Source: Sulfuricella sp. (GTDB lineage: Bacteria > Pseudomonadota > Gammaproteobacteria > Burkholderiales > Sulfuricellaceae). Taken from it: DNA of 64,000 bases. How positions within the stretch are numbered: the first letter of the stretch is position 1; the number at the start of each line of letters is the position of its first letter. The stretch covers positions 94,625 through 158,624 of the forward strand of contig JAHFRP010000008.1 in NCBI GenBank assembly GCA_023266195.1, in the 5' to 3' direction. A program made the position numbers and the translations under genes. Below the pieces are notes generated by a model. It did no database searches, had not been told where the DNA came from, and saw only the letters and a program-made list of their open reading frames with translations. Below are positions 47,933 through 57,082 of this stretch, one piece after another.

Positions 47933-49051
47933 ATGGAATCCATACTCAAAAATTCGAAGCGCCTGGTCGTCAAAGTAGGCAGCAGCCTGGTCACCAACAG
48001 CGGCGCCGGCCTGGACCACGAGGCGCTCGCCAACTGGGCGGCGCAGATCGCCCAGCTCAAGGCGATGGGGCGCGAAATCGTGCTGGTGTCTTCCGGCGCG
48101 ATCGCCGAGGGAATGCAGCGCCTGGGCTGGAAAAAGCGCCCCCGCGCCGTGCACGAGCTGCAGGCTGCCGCCGCAGTGGGGCAGATGGGGCTGGTGCAGG
48201 TTTACGAAACCTGCTTCCGCAAGCACGGCCTGCACACCGCGCAGATCCTGCTCACCCATGACGACCTGGCCGACCGCAAGCGCTACCTGAACGCCCGCTC
48301 CACCCTGCGCACCCTGCTGGAGCTCGACACCATCCCGATCATCAACGAAAACGATACGGTGGTCACCGAGGAAATCCGCTTCGGCGACAACGACACCCTG
48401 GGCGCGCTGGTGACCAACCTGATCGATGCCGATGCACTGGTGATCCTGACCGACCAGAAAGGGCTGTTCACCGCCGATCCGCGCAAGGATCCGGCGGCCA
48501 CACTGGTGCAGGAAGCCACGGCCGGCGATCCCGCGCTGGAAGCGATGGCGGGCGGCGCGGGCAGCGACATCGGCAGCGGCGGCATGCTCACCAAAATCCT
48601 CGCCGCCAAGCGCGCCGCGCGCAGCGGCGCCCATACCGTGATCGCCTGGGGCCGCGAGCCGAACGCGCTGGTCCGTCTGGCGCAGGGCGAAGCCATCGGC
48701 ACCCAGCTCGTCGCCGGGCAAATGAAAACCGCCGCGCGCAAGCAATGGCTGGCCGACCATCTGCAAGTCGGCGGCAAGCTCACGCTCGATGCCGGTGCCG
48801 CTACGGCATTGCGCCAAGGCGGCAAAAGCCTGCTGCCGATCGGCGTGACCGCCCTATCCGGCGATTTCGAGCGCGGCGAAGTGGTTACCTGCCTGGATGA
48901 AATGGGCCGCGAAATCGCCCGCGGCCTGGTCAATTACAGCGCCCAGGAAACCGCAAAAATCTTGCGCCGCGCCAGTCCGGAGATCGAAACGATTTTGGGC
49001 TACGTGGATGAGCCGGAATTGATTCATCGGGATAACCTGGTGTTGCTTTGA
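47933..49051 (+). CDS. proB: Glutamate 5-kinase
   Basis: 372 residues. Amino-acid kinase domain ([48 protein letters not shown]) and a C-terminal PUA domain ([15 protein letters not shown]). First step of proline synthesis. The start at 47933 is chosen for the canonical N-terminus. obgE-proB is a common betaproteobacterial order. Confidence 0.96.
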   Translation: MESILKNSKRLVVKVGSSLVTNSGAGLDHEALANWAAQIAQLKAMGREIVLVSSGAIAEGMQRLGWKKRPRAVHELQAAAAVGQMGLVQVYETCFRKHGLHTAQILLTHDDLADRKRYLNARSTLRTLLELDTIPIINENDTVVTEEIRFGDNDTLGALVTNLIDADALVILTDQKGLFTADPRKDPAATLVQEATAGDPALEAMAGGAGSDIGSGGMLTKILAAKRAARSGAHTVIAWGREPNALVRLAQGEAIGTQLVAGQMKTAARKQWLADHLQVGGKLTLDAGAATALRQGGKSLLPIGVTALSGDFERGEVVTCLDEMGREIARGLVNYSAQETAKILRRASPEIETILGYVDEPELIHRDNLVLL

Positions 49052-49096
49052 TCCAGGCGGCGAGATTCCACTTTTATCCTTAAAACCTCAGTTCAA

Positions 49097-49214
49097 GCCA
49101 CAGAGATCACAGAGATGACGCGGGTTTTTGGATGTTTCCGTATTCACCAAATTGGTGAGAACAGTTAGCCCGCAACCCATTGTTTTTCCTCTGTGAACTC
49201 TGTGTTCTCTGTGG
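49097..49214. repeat. CACAGAG-type inverted repeat
   Basis: GCCACAGAGATCACAGAGAT at 49097-49116 pairs with the CTCTGTG-rich block ending TCTCTGTGGC at 49214. Such repeats are widespread in proteobacterial intergenic DNA; the dnaK-dnaJ hairpin is a relative in style. Confidence 0.75.
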
Positions 49215-49258
49215 CTAAATGATTTTTCTAGGTTTGTCGAATCCCCGATCCAGCCAAA

Positions 49259-49290
49259 CAAAAAGCCCGGCGCTAAACCGGGCTTTTTGT
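49259..49290. terminator. Bidirectional terminator between proB and the PEPCK gene
   Basis: AGCCCGG / CCGGGCT stem with A5 before and T5 after, so it can serve the convergent genes on both sides. Confidence 0.9.
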
Positions 49291-49367
49291 TTTGTGCCTC
49301 ACGCTATCTGGAATCGACTTGTGGGCACGGCTTCAGCCTGGCCCACATGGCGTCCAAGTTCCGTTAG

Positions 49368-52300
49368 TTACGATGCCCCAAACGCCACCTGCCGCATCGG
49401 GTCGGCGCCGATGGTGCCGCGCAGGCTTTCCAGGTAGGCGTCGCTCTTCACCCATTCCAGCTTGGCCGTGGCGCCCGCGAGCCGCGCCGAGATGTCGAGG
49501 CGTTCCGCCACGTCCTGGTGGCTGGCGCGGTCGGCGAAGGCGCCGAGGTAGGCGACGTGGCGCTGCCACAGGGCGATGTCCCGCGCCTGCTTGGTTTCCA
49601 GCCGTTCGCGGTACCAGTCGGAGGCGAGCAGCGCGTCGCGGGTGAACAGGGCGCGGATCGCCGGATCGTGCTGATCCTTGCCTTGGTAGCGGCCGGTCGC
49701 CATGATGTGAAGCAGGGCCTTGAGCGGCGGGCAGGCGTCTTCCACGCTGCCGTCCTCGAGGTAGCAGGCCGCCACCTTCTGCTGCGCTTCGACGATGTTC
49801 TCCACGCCGTCCACGAACACGGCGAGATCCTGCAATTCCGGCCGCAGTATCTGCTGGCCGAATACCGCGCGGGGCGCGTCGAACATCTTGCCCATAACGC
49901 CGTGCACGAAGCGCTCGGTGATGCGGTAGCCGAGCCGGCTGGCCTGGATCGGGCGGCCTTCGTGTTCGAAATCCTCCACTTTTTCCAGGTAGCCGTGTCC
50001 GATCAGGTAGCGCGGGTCGCGCACTTCGGGCGACAGGCGCGACCAGATTTCCGGCACCAGCAGGCTGATGTCGTGATCGACGCGGAATTTCGGGCCGATG
50101 TGGCCGGCGGCGGTGGAGTAGCCGGCGTAGCCGGTGAGGATGAAGGACACCAGCGTGTTGTTGAGGTCGGCGGTGGCGCGCAGCGCGTTGAACGGCCCCT
50201 TGGTGAGCGCACCTTCGCTGCCCGCGCCGGTGGTGGAGGGCGATTTGCCGGTGAGGCTGCACACGAAGTCCATGAACAGCTCGGGCAGTTCCTGGTAATG
50301 GATCGGGTTGTACACCGCCAACGGGCGGATGCCCGGTTCCGGCGGGTTGTTGCGCCGCCCCACCAGCACCGCGTTGACCGGCTCGATCACCGCGGTGCCG
50401 AGCGGCACGCGGCGATGGAAGCGCGCGCCGATTTCGGCCACGTAGCGCCGCACTGGGTTGGCGAGGTCGGGGCGCAATTGCAGGTAGCGCGGATTTTTGC
50501 TGGGCTTGCCGTTCACCAGGCGCGGATGGGCGGACGACACCACGTAATCGCCGGCCACGTGGGCTTCGCGCAGGATTTCGCGCATCGGTGCGGTGTACTG
50601 GTCGAAGCCGACCACATCCTCGACGATTTCCGCCAGGGGTTCGCTCTTGAGCGGCTCGTAATTGGCCAGGAAGTTGTCGCGCAGGGCCATGTCGTGCTCG
50701 GTCTGGCGGTCGAAGCCGCGGTGGACCGCGTCGTCCGGGCGCTGGAACAGGCGGTATTCGCAGTTGCGCACCAGCTTGACGGACGGGTCGGCGCTTTGCG
50801 GCGAGGTATTGGGCAGGGTAGAGGCGGGAACCACGACCGAAGCGCTGATGTCGTCTTCCATCTGCACTTTTTCCGCGGCGATGAAATCCTGTCGCAGCTT
50901 GAACACGCACCACGCGCCGTTTTCCTCGAAGCCCACCCGCAGGTAGGAGCCGACCAGCTTGCGTTCGTACAGCTTGAGCTCGTGGCCGGGCTGGCCGTTG
51001 ACGAAATCGACCGACAGGCGCGCGCGCCAGTCGTCGCCCCAATCCGGCCGGTACATGCGCTTGATGATGAACGCCAGCGCGAGGATATGGTCGGGAATGC
51101 CTTCCAGCCAGGCATTGAAGTCGTCGGTGTAGGACGGCGAGGGCGTGAGCACCTTGATCACCGAACCCAGGCTGCGCTCGGTGCTGAGCAGCTTGCGGGC
51201 CACGTCGCGGTCTTCCTGCTCGCATCCGGGTTTGAAGCGGCGGGTGTAATCGCGCTGGAAAATGTCTTCGACCTGGTCGAGGTCCTGCTTCAGGTCGGCC
51301 ACGAACAGCGGCCCGTAGATCACCGCGTCGGTGAGCGACTTGGAAATCTCCGACTTGCCGCCGCCGGAAACGGTGCAGGGCTTGTGGCAGAAGGTGCCTT
51401 CGGCGTCGGTGCCGACCAGGCGCCAGGTCGGCGCGCCCGGATGCTTCTGCATCTCGATCTTGTAGCCGTTGGGCTGGACGTAGATGTGGCCGGGGCGCAG
51501 CTTGATGCTTTGCTGCACGCCGTCCTTCAGCCAGGCGATAGTCTGGGCGGGCAGGTCCATGCGCAGATCCTGCGGCACGTAGACGACTTCCGGGTGCGTT
51601 TTGTCGATGCCGTAGCCTTCGGGCTGCAAATCCATCAATTCGCCGTAGCGGGCGGACATCGCCGCGAAGTTGTATTCGGCGGTGCGGGTGCTGCTGTCGA
51701 CGCCGAATTCCTCGCCGTGGTTATGGCGCGGGAACGCCAGCGCGCCGCCGGCGTGCTCTTCCTCGGCCAGGCCGAACAGGTTGGCGGCGTAGCTGATCTG
51801 GGTCTTGACCTCTTTCTTGCAGTAGCCGAAGTAGTTGTCGGCCAACAGCGTGACGATCACGCCGCGTTCGTCGCGCGCCGTGATCTTGAACGCGGCGCCG
51901 TCGTTGTACAGCTCGTTTTCGTCGCGCCAGCACATGCCTTCCCGCTGTTGGCGCGGCGTGGCCTGATCGTGCCGAGGCAGGCCCAGTTCCTTCTTGGTGA
52001 AGCGGGTCAGGTGGGGCGCCAGGATCACGCAGCCGGTGTGGCCCGACCAGTGATCCGCGTCCAGCCCGGCATCGTTGGAGGCGAGCACCGGATTGCCGCC
52101 GTTGCCGAAGATGCTTTCGACGAAATCCAGGTTGCTGACCAGGCTGCCGGGGGCGAAAAAGCGGATTTCCATGCTTTTTTCCGCTTCGCCGCCGGGGATT
52201 TCCGGGCAGACCACCGGGCGCAGCAGCAGCGAGACGAACATTTTCGCTTCCTGTTCCTCATTCGCGGTGAAAGGCAGGCGCAGCAGGTTTTCCGGCGGAT

Positions 52301-52838
52301 TGAGCGCTTCCTGCAGGAGCCGCGCGAAGATGGCTTTCGGCACGGCCTTCTTGTCGCCGGGAATCGGCAGTCCGCCTTCGGCGACATGGAACAGGCCCTT
52401 GGTGGTGCGGCGGTCGCTCACCGGATTGTGCAGCACGCCGTTGCGGACACGGTAGCTGCTGACGTATTCGCCCTTGAATTCGTCCCGGTTCACCGGCAGG
52501 GAAAGCTCCCGCGCCACGCCGTGGCGATCCAGGATCAGTGTGTTTTCGGGCAGGCGCGGCACGGCGCCAGCAACGGCATCGGCCAGGTAATCTTCGAGGA
52601 AAGTCTGGATGCGCTGGTCCGGCGGACAGAGATAGCGGCTCAAGAGGCGCGATTTTTCCCGGTAGCTTTTCAGGAGGTCGCCCGCGACCGCGAGGAAATC
52701 ACTGCTGCCGCCTTTCAGATAGGCGGGCTGCCCCGACGAGGACAGTTTCAGGTTGATATACAGCTGTAGCCGCTCGCGGGCTTCCCGCGGGTCTTCCGCG
52801 CCGTCGCCCAGTCCAAGAAATTGATTCAGGTCCGTCAT
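49368..52838 (-). CDS. Pyrophosphate-type phosphoenolpyruvate carboxykinase
   Basis: 1156 residues. Size and motifs match the large PPi-dependent PEPCK described from Propionibacterium and Entamoeba: NYFGYCKKEVKTQISYAAN, TVSGGGKSEISKSL (a glycine-rich phosphate loop), CEYRLFQRPDDAVHRG and TGKSPSTTGAGSEGALTKGP. That enzyme interconverts PEP plus CO2 plus phosphate with oxaloacetate plus pyrophosphate. It is unlike ATP- or GTP-PEPCK in length. The gene stands alone, with an 85-base gap to the rbgA-like gene upstream. Assigned from memory of the family; cofactor use in this organism is inferred. Confidence 0.85.
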   Translation of the reverse strand: MTDLNQFLGLGDGAEDPREARERLQLYINLKLSSSGQPAYLKGGSSDFLAVAGDLLKSYREKSRLLSRYLCPPDQRIQTFLEDYLADAVAGAVPRLPENTLILDRHGVARELSLPVNRDEFKGEYVSSYRVRNGVLHNPVSDRRTTKGLFHVAEGGLPIPGDKKAVPKAIFARLLQEALNPPENLLRLPFTANEEQEAKMFVSLLLRPVVCPEIPGGEAEKSMEIRFFAPGSLVSNLDFVESIFGNGGNPVLASNDAGLDADHWSGHTGCVILAPHLTRFTKKELGLPRHDQATPRQQREGMCWRDENELYNDGAAFKITARDERGVIVTLLADNYFGYCKKEVKTQISYAANLFGLAEEEHAGGALAFPRHNHGEEFGVDSSTRTAEYNFAAMSARYGELMDLQPEGYGIDKTHPEVVYVPQDLRMDLPAQTIAWLKDGVQQSIKLRPGHIYVQPNGYKIEMQKHPGAPTWRLVGTDAEGTFCHKPCTVSGGGKSEISKSLTDAVIYGPLFVADLKQDLDQVEDIFQRDYTRRFKPGCEQEDRDVARKLLSTERSLGSVIKVLTPSPSYTDDFNAWLEGIPDHILALAFIIKRMYRPDWGDDWRARLSVDFVNGQPGHELKLYERKLVGSYLRVGFEENGAWCVFKLRQDFIAAEKVQMEDDISASVVVPASTLPNTSPQSADPSVKLVRNCEYRLFQRPDDAVHRGFDRQTEHDMALRDNFLANYEPLKSEPLAEIVEDVVGFDQYTAPMREILREAHVAGDYVVSSAHPRLVNGKPSKNPRYLQLRPDLANPVRRYVAEIGARFHRRVPLGTAVIEPVNAVLVGRRNNPPEPGIRPLAVYNPIHYQELPELFMDFVCSLTGKSPSTTGAGSEGALTKGPFNALRATADLNNTLVSFILTGYAGYSTAAGHIGPKFRVDHDISLLVPEIWSRLSPEVRDPRYLIGHGYLEKVEDFEHEGRPIQASRLGYRITERFVHGVMGKMFDAPRAVFGQQILRPELQDLAVFVDGVENIVEAQQKVAACYLEDGSVEDACPPLKALLHIMATGRYQGKDQHDPAIRALFTRDALLASDWYRERLETKQARDIALWQRHVAYLGAFADRASHQDVAERLDISARLAGATAKLEWVKSDAYLESLRGTIGADPMRQVAFGAS

Positions 52839-52923
52839 GCCTTTTACCTTGTTCGTGCTCCCGCAGCGCGGAAAAATTGTCTATTTTAACCCGAAAAAGG
52901 AAAAACTCGGATTCCGCTGACGG

Positions 52924-53823
52924 TCATGGCGAATCCGCGGCGGCTTCTTCCTTGTCCGCGGGCAGTTGCAGGGCGAGCATGCTGCGGCGGCTTTCCGGCG
53001 TTTCCAGGCTGATGCGGCCCATGGCGCCGGTGCGGTAGTCTTTCAGCAGGGTAAGTGCGGCGGTTTCGAGGTCGGGCTCGCCGCCCTTGAGGCGGTAGCC
53101 GCGCCTTTTCGCGACGGCTTCGATCACGCCCGGTCCATCCAGGTTTTCCACGCTACAGTTATAGCGCGCCGCCAATAGGGCCGGGTAGCGCACCAGCAGT
53201 ATTTCAGCCAGGAAGGTGGCCACTTCCTCGTCGATCACCGCATTGCGGCCGATCGCGTGGCTCGCGGCGAGCATGTAGCCGTCGCTGTCGTGCTCGATCT
53301 TCGGCCACATCATTCCCGGCGTGTCGGTAATCGACATGCGTTCGCTCAGGTCGAAGCGCTGCTGCGACTTGGTCACCGCCGGTTCGTCGCCCACCGCCGC
53401 CACCCGCCGCTTCAAGAGCGCATTCATCAGGGTGGATTTGCCGACGTTGGGAATGCCCATGATCATCATGCGCAGCGGCTTGAAGTTGCTGTCGCGGTGC
53501 GGCGCGAGTTTCTGGCAAAGGCCGGGCACCTTGGCGACGTCGCCCGGTTTCTTGCAGGACAATGCCACCGCCTTGATGCCCTTCTGGCGGTTGTAGAAAT
53601 TGAGCCAGGCCTGGGTGGCGGCGGGGTCGGCCAGATCGGCCTTGTTGAGGATTTTCAGGCACGGGCGCTGGCGGTGCGTGCGCAGATCCCTGATCATCGG
53701 ATTGCAGCTGGCCTCGGGCAGGCGGGCATCCAGCACCTCGATGACGACGTCCGTCCATTCCATGGTCTCGGCCGCTTTCTTGCGGGCGGAAACCATGTGA
53801 CCGGGAAACCATGTGATGGGCAT
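52924..53823 (-). CDS. RbgA/YlqF-type ribosome biogenesis GTPase
   Basis: 299 residues with circularly permuted GTPase motifs: NKAD (G4) comes first, then GIPNVGKSTLMNAL (G1) and DTPGMMWPK (G3). MPITWFPGHMVSARK at the N-terminus is a family hallmark. Acts in late 50S assembly in characterised members. A DNA stretch rich in glutamate/alanine codons closes the C-terminus. Confidence 0.92.
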   Translation of the reverse strand: MPITWFPGHMVSARKKAAETMEWTDVVIEVLDARLPEASCNPMIRDLRTHRQRPCLKILNKADLADPAATQAWLNFYNRQKGIKAVALSCKKPGDVAKVPGLCQKLAPHRDSNFKPLRMMIMGIPNVGKSTLMNALLKRRVAAVGDEPAVTKSQQRFDLSERMSITDTPGMMWPKIEHDSDGYMLAASHAIGRNAVIDEEVATFLAEILLVRYPALLAARYNCSVENLDGPGVIEAVAKRRGYRLKGGEPDLETAALTLLKDYRTGAMGRISLETPESRRSMLALQLPADKEEAAADSP

Positions 53824-53960
53824 TGAGAATCAACTATTTAATCGAAAGAAACATTTTACCCCGTGCCGTCGGCTGCGTCATGTTTGTCGGCGTTTTGGCC
53901 GAATGAATTCGGCCCAGCAAAGGATACAATGCCGCATCGATCAAACTGAGGGAGACCGCC

Positions 53961-54191
53961 ATGCAACAACTTGAATTTACCCTGACCGGCGAATTCGTCG
54001 AGCTGAACCAATTGCTCAAACTGGTAGGGCTATGCGACAGCGGCGGCGCCGGCAAAATGCTGGTCGCGGGAGGCGGGGTGTCGGTGGACGGCAAGGTGGA
54101 ACTGCGCAAGACTTGCAAAATCCGCGCCGGCCAGGTGGTCGACCTGGGCGCCTTCCGTATCAGCGTGAACGGCCAGACCGACAGCCGGTAA
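53961..54191 (+). CDS. S4-domain RNA-binding protein (YbcJ-like)
   Basis: 76 residues, essentially a single S4 domain: FVELNQLLKLVGLCDSGGAGKMLVAGGGVSVDG in parts, with the RNA-binding loop VELRKTCKIRAGQVV. YbcJ-like proteins are small RNA-binding factors of unclear target. GGGAG ribosome site upstream. Confidence 0.9.
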   Translation: MQQLEFTLTGEFVELNQLLKLVGLCDSGGAGKMLVAGGGVSVDGKVELRKTCKIRAGQVVDLGAFRISVNGQTDSR

Positions 54192-54672
54192 CGGTAACGG
54201 GGATGGCCGGGGCGGCGGGGTTCCCGCGTTATATAGTTTGAGTGTCGAGTGCGGTCAATTCGTGCCGCATCCGATCGAACTCGAAACAAAAAGCTGAATC
54301 TAACCCATGTATTCTTCAGCCATGCAGGTTAGCGGCTTTATCGCGCAACCCACAAACCCAAACATTCAAGACCCACATTTTGAAGGAAAATTGGGTTTGT
54401 TGGGTTACCCCACAACGGGGCTCCGCCCCGCTGCGAGCCGTAAAAAACCGGGTATATCCTGAAGAAATGGAACGGCAGGGCGGTCGTGGCGGCGGTCGAA
54501 TAAGCAAACGGCCGTTCACGTTCGATGGGCGGCAACCGATGCTACCGCTCGCGCCGGATTTGCCGACTTGATGTTGTCGGCCCGCATACGGGGTTTTGGC
54601 GTAAAACTCGCGAAGCGAGACCATGTCCCCCTCGTCCGTCTCGCCATGGTTGCTACGCAGCAGCGGGAACCC

Positions 54673-54698
54673 GGCGGGGACACTCCTTGCGGGTGCAG
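54673..54698. repeat. 26 bp dispersed repeat (copy B)
   Basis: Identical to 36214-36239. The flanking DNA on the left (CAGCGGGAACCCGGCGGGG) resembles, in reverse complement, the insertion inside hemH. Confidence 0.85.
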
Positions 54699-54707
54699 GG
54701 AGAGGGA

Positions 54708-54764
54708 AACGGTCATGGCGAATCGCCGTTTCATGATTCGGGGCGGCGATTCGCCATGACCGTT
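54708..54764. repeat. Perfect 20 bp inverted repeat upstream of the DsrC-like gene
   Basis: Arms 54708-54727 and 54745-54764 (AACGGTCATGGCGAATCGCC and its complement) with a 17-base loop. It ends 26 bases before the DsrC-like ATG and could form a stable hairpin in its leader, or be an operator. Confidence 0.85.
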
Positions 54765-54789
54765 AGTCAGGCGTTATGAGGGGAACCCA

Positions 54790-55101
54790 ATGAAAGGTAT
54801 CGATTTGTTGGAGTTCGATGATGATGGCTTCCTGGTCGATCCCATGCGATGGGACAGGCTGCTGGCAGAGCAGATCGCCGGAACGGACGGCATCGGCCTC
54901 CTGCAAGATGGGCACTGGGCGGTCATCCAGCTGCTACGCGACCATTACTTCAGGTATGGCGCGTTGCTGCCGGCCAGCCATGTCTGTCGCATGAACGAGT
55001 TGGATGCCGAGTGCGTGGCCGGCTTGTTCCACAACATGCGCGAAGCCTGGCGCATTGCCGGGTTGCCCAATCCGGGCGAAGAAGCCAAAAGCTACATGTA
55101 G
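54790..55101 (+). CDS. DsrC/TusE-like protein lacking the redox cysteines
   Basis: 103 residues with the DsrC/TusE fold pattern: FDDDGFLVDPMRWDRLLAEQ, GLLQDGHWAVIQLLRDHYF and the C-terminal IAGLPNPG. True DsrC ends with two cysteines, one about ten residues before the end and one penultimate. Here the C-terminus reads EAWRIAGLPNPGEEAKSYM, so both are absent; the only cysteines are internal. It therefore cannot carry a trisulfide like DsrC, and a regulatory role (as proposed for cysteine-less DsrC homologues) is an inference. Sits 470 bases from the end of dsrA, on the opposite strand. AGGGGA ribosome site. Confidence 0.75.
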   Translation: MKGIDLLEFDDDGFLVDPMRWDRLLAEQIAGTDGIGLLQDGHWAVIQLLRDHYFRYGALLPASHVCRMNELDAECVAGLFHNMREAWRIAGLPNPGEEAKSYM

Positions 55102-55170
55102 TATGGGTGTCCTCGCCAATTCTGGCGATGCGAATCGCTATTGGAGATGGCCGCCGATATCGATGTTTCG

Positions 55171-55239
55171 TCATCCCCGCACGGGCGGGAATCCCGTATT
55201 GGCGAGGCTCCCGGATTCCGGGTCAAGCCCGGAATGAGT
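55171..55239. repeat. CCCCGCACGGGCGGGAAT-type repeat
   Basis: TCATCCCCGCACGGGCGGGAA and GGATTCCGGGTCAAGCCCGG, GAATGA are the two ends of a widely dispersed proteobacterial repeat; each half forms its own hairpin. A relative lies at 57494-57518 / 57648-57676. Confidence 0.65.
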
Positions 55240-55265
55240 GCATTAATTGGCCGATTCGATAATTC

Positions 55266-55507
55266 ATGAAATCTTCCCTGATCGGCCCCGATGCCGACCT
55301 CGCTCGCGAGTGCTACGCGCTGGTGTATGCTCCGAGCCGCAGTCGCAAACGCTTCCCGGAAATCTACCGGGAGGCTCTAAAGCTTCGGAGGATGCGGCGC
55401 GTGCGGGTGCCGACCCCGAAAAACGGCTGGTTTCCGCGGTGGTATTCGGCCCTGCGCGCTCGTCCGAAGAATTCAGGCTGTTCTATCCGGTGCGCTGGCT
55501 CGACTAG
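55266..55507 (+). pseudogene. Small unknown gene broken by a one-base frameshift
   Basis: Frame 1 codes MKSSLIGPDADLARECYALV...RFPEIYREALK, then degenerates. The frame beginning one base off continues naturally as ASEDAARAGADPEKRLVSAV, VFGPARSSEEFRLFYPVRWLD and a stop at 55507. One extra A in the AAA run near 55379-55382 would join them into a protein of about 80 residues. Either a real pseudogene or a homopolymer error. No family is recognised. Confidence 0.55.
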
Positions 55508-55510
55508 CTC

Positions 55511-55543
55511 AAAAAAAGCCCGCAACCTTGCGGTATGCGGGCT
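55511..55543 (-). terminator. Terminator of dsrA
   Basis: GCCCGCA / TGCGGGC stem; seven A on the plus strand give U7 on the minus-strand transcript. Lies 28 bases after the dsrA stop, so dsrA is transcribed alone. Confidence 0.9.
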
Positions 55544-55570
55544 AAAGGGGACCTTGTTCGCTTCTTCGCG

Positions 55571-56875
55571 TCAGGCCGCGCCAGCCTTGCGCTGTTCGGC
55601 CTTCTCGACCTCTTCCTCCCAGCCGTCCATGCGCACGTAGGGGTTGGCGCGCGGCTGCAGCACCATGTTCGGATCGATCTCGACGCCGATGCCTTCGAGG
55701 AAATTGACCAGGCCGATGCGGTCGATCATCTCGCCGGTGCGCTCGTGCTCGAGCGCGTTTTCGGCGAAGAAATCGATGGTGTTCTGTGCGATTTCGACCA
55801 GGCGGTCATGGTCCTCGTCCGACTCCAGCTTCATGAACGGAATGATCACCGTGCCCATGGTGGCGCCGATCTTCAGCACGCTCTTGCCGCCGATCAGGAC
55901 GGTCACGCCTTTGTCCTCGCCGGGGGCCAGCGCGCCGGTCATGACGTTGATGCAGTGCATGCAGCGCACGCAGTTGTGGTTCTCGATCTGCAGCGACTGG
56001 CTGTCGTTGAGCGCAACGCTGGAAACGCCTTCCGCCTTGGAAACGTCGGCGGTGTTCTTCAGGCTCAGCGCCTTGGTCGGGCAGCGGGTGATGACGTCGT
56101 TGACCAGCTCGTCCATGCCGTGCTTGGCGAACCATTTCTTGCCCAGCGCGTCGTCGGTGCGGATGTTGTCGCGCCAGGTGCCGATCACGGCCATGTCGGA
56201 ACGCTGGATCGAGTTGACGCAGTCATTCGGACAACCGGAAAACTTGAACTTGAACTTATACGGCAGCGCCGGACGGTGCATGTCGTCGAGGAAGGTGTTG
56301 ACCACGGTGCGCAGCGCCCGCGCTTCGTCGTAGCAGGACTGCTCGCAGCGCGCGGCGCCGACGCAGGACATGGAGGTGCGCACGGCGGGACCAGCGCCGC
56401 CCATGTCGAAACCCATTTCATTGAGATCGTCGAAAGCGGGCTGGACATGCTCGGTGGAAACGCCCTGGAACATGATGTCGCCGGACTGGCCGTGGAAAGC
56501 GATCAGGCCGGAGCCGTGCTTTTGCCACACATCGCACATCTTGCGCAGCAAATCCGAAGTGTAATGCATCCCGGCGGGAGGCTGGATGCGCAGCGTGTGG
56601 AACTCGGCCGCCGCCGGGAACAGCGGCTTGTCGTTCTCGTCCTTGAGCTCGGTGAAGCGCGGGATCACGCCGCCGCCATAGCCGAACACGCCGACGGTGC
56701 CGCCCTTCCAGTAGCCTTTCTTGGTCTCGTAGGACGTTTCCAGCTGGCCGAGCAGGTCGGCCATCATGTCGTTGTCTTTGGCAAGACGCTTGAGGCCGGT
56801 CACGAAGCTTGGCCAGGGGCCGCTTTCGAGTTGATCCAGCATGGGGGTATCGTGCATAGGCTTGTCGGACATCAT
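55571..56875 (-). CDS. dsrA: Dissimilatory sulfite reductase alpha subunit (orphan)
   Basis: 434 residues. The siroheme/[4Fe-4S] ligands are present as SMSCVGAARC (Cys171, Cys177) and FSGCPNDC (Cys215, Cys219); the inserted ferredoxin domain has ITRCPTKAL and NCVRCMHCINVM. In sulfur oxidisers the reverse-acting enzyme works with DsrB to oxidise persulfide sulfur to sulfite. No dsrB or other dsr gene flanks it, and a terminator follows at once. Start at 56875, five bases after AAGGAG. Cytoplasmic. All ligands are intact, so it should be functional if DsrB is made elsewhere. Confidence 0.93.
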   Translation of the reverse strand: MMSDKPMHDTPMLDQLESGPWPSFVTGLKRLAKDNDMMADLLGQLETSYETKKGYWKGGTVGVFGYGGGVIPRFTELKDENDKPLFPAAAEFHTLRIQPPAGMHYTSDLLRKMCDVWQKHGSGLIAFHGQSGDIMFQGVSTEHVQPAFDDLNEMGFDMGGAGPAVRTSMSCVGAARCEQSCYDEARALRTVVNTFLDDMHRPALPYKFKFKFSGCPNDCVNSIQRSDMAVIGTWRDNIRTDDALGKKWFAKHGMDELVNDVITRCPTKALSLKNTADVSKAEGVSSVALNDSQSLQIENHNCVRCMHCINVMTGALAPGEDKGVTVLIGGKSVLKIGATMGTVIIPFMKLESDEDHDRLVEIAQNTIDFFAENALEHERTGEMIDRIGLVNFLEGIGVEIDPNMVLQPRANPYVRMDGWEEEVEKAEQRKAGAA

Positions 56876-57082
56876 TTTCTCCTTTCGCACACACAACCCG
56901 GGGGTCGCTGTGTTGGGTTAGCGGTTAAATATCTGCCAGGCGAACTTAATGGATAGACATTTTCCATTAGTTAAACCTAGTATAGCAATACCAGATTAAA
57001 TTGATCAAGTATTAAACCGATAATTCAAAAGGAGTAGCCATAGGGTGATCATAGGGGTGAAGCGTAAAATCGCCTCGCCAAC

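Larger units (their letters stand above)
49052..49367. other. 316-base gap after proB
   Basis: No gene. It holds a long inverted repeat of CACAGAG units (49097-49214), a strong terminator (49259-49290) and a small TGTGGGC/GCCCACA hairpin (about 49320-49348). Confidence 0.7.
54192..54789. other. 598-base gene-free region rich in repeats
   Basis: Holds an imperfect inverted repeat AACCCACAAACCCA / TGGGTTTGTTGGGTT (54346-54406), a 26 bp repeat shared with 36214-36239, and a perfect 20 bp palindrome (54708-54764). Open frames here have no ribosome site, no domain, and are composed of repeat DNA. Confidence 0.65.

Noticed and set aside
49518..52769. 1083-codon open frame antisense to the PEPCK gene
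   Set aside because: It is the mirror of a high-GC gene. Its composition (G, A, V, R, H, Q-rich without domains) is typical of shadow frames, while the minus-strand frame has clear PPi-PEPCK motifs.
54242..54571. 109-codon frame between the S4 gene and the DsrC-like gene
   Set aside because: It consists of repeat DNA (AACCCACAAACCC inverted repeat) with no ribosome site and no domain; the minus-strand frames there are equally unconvincing.
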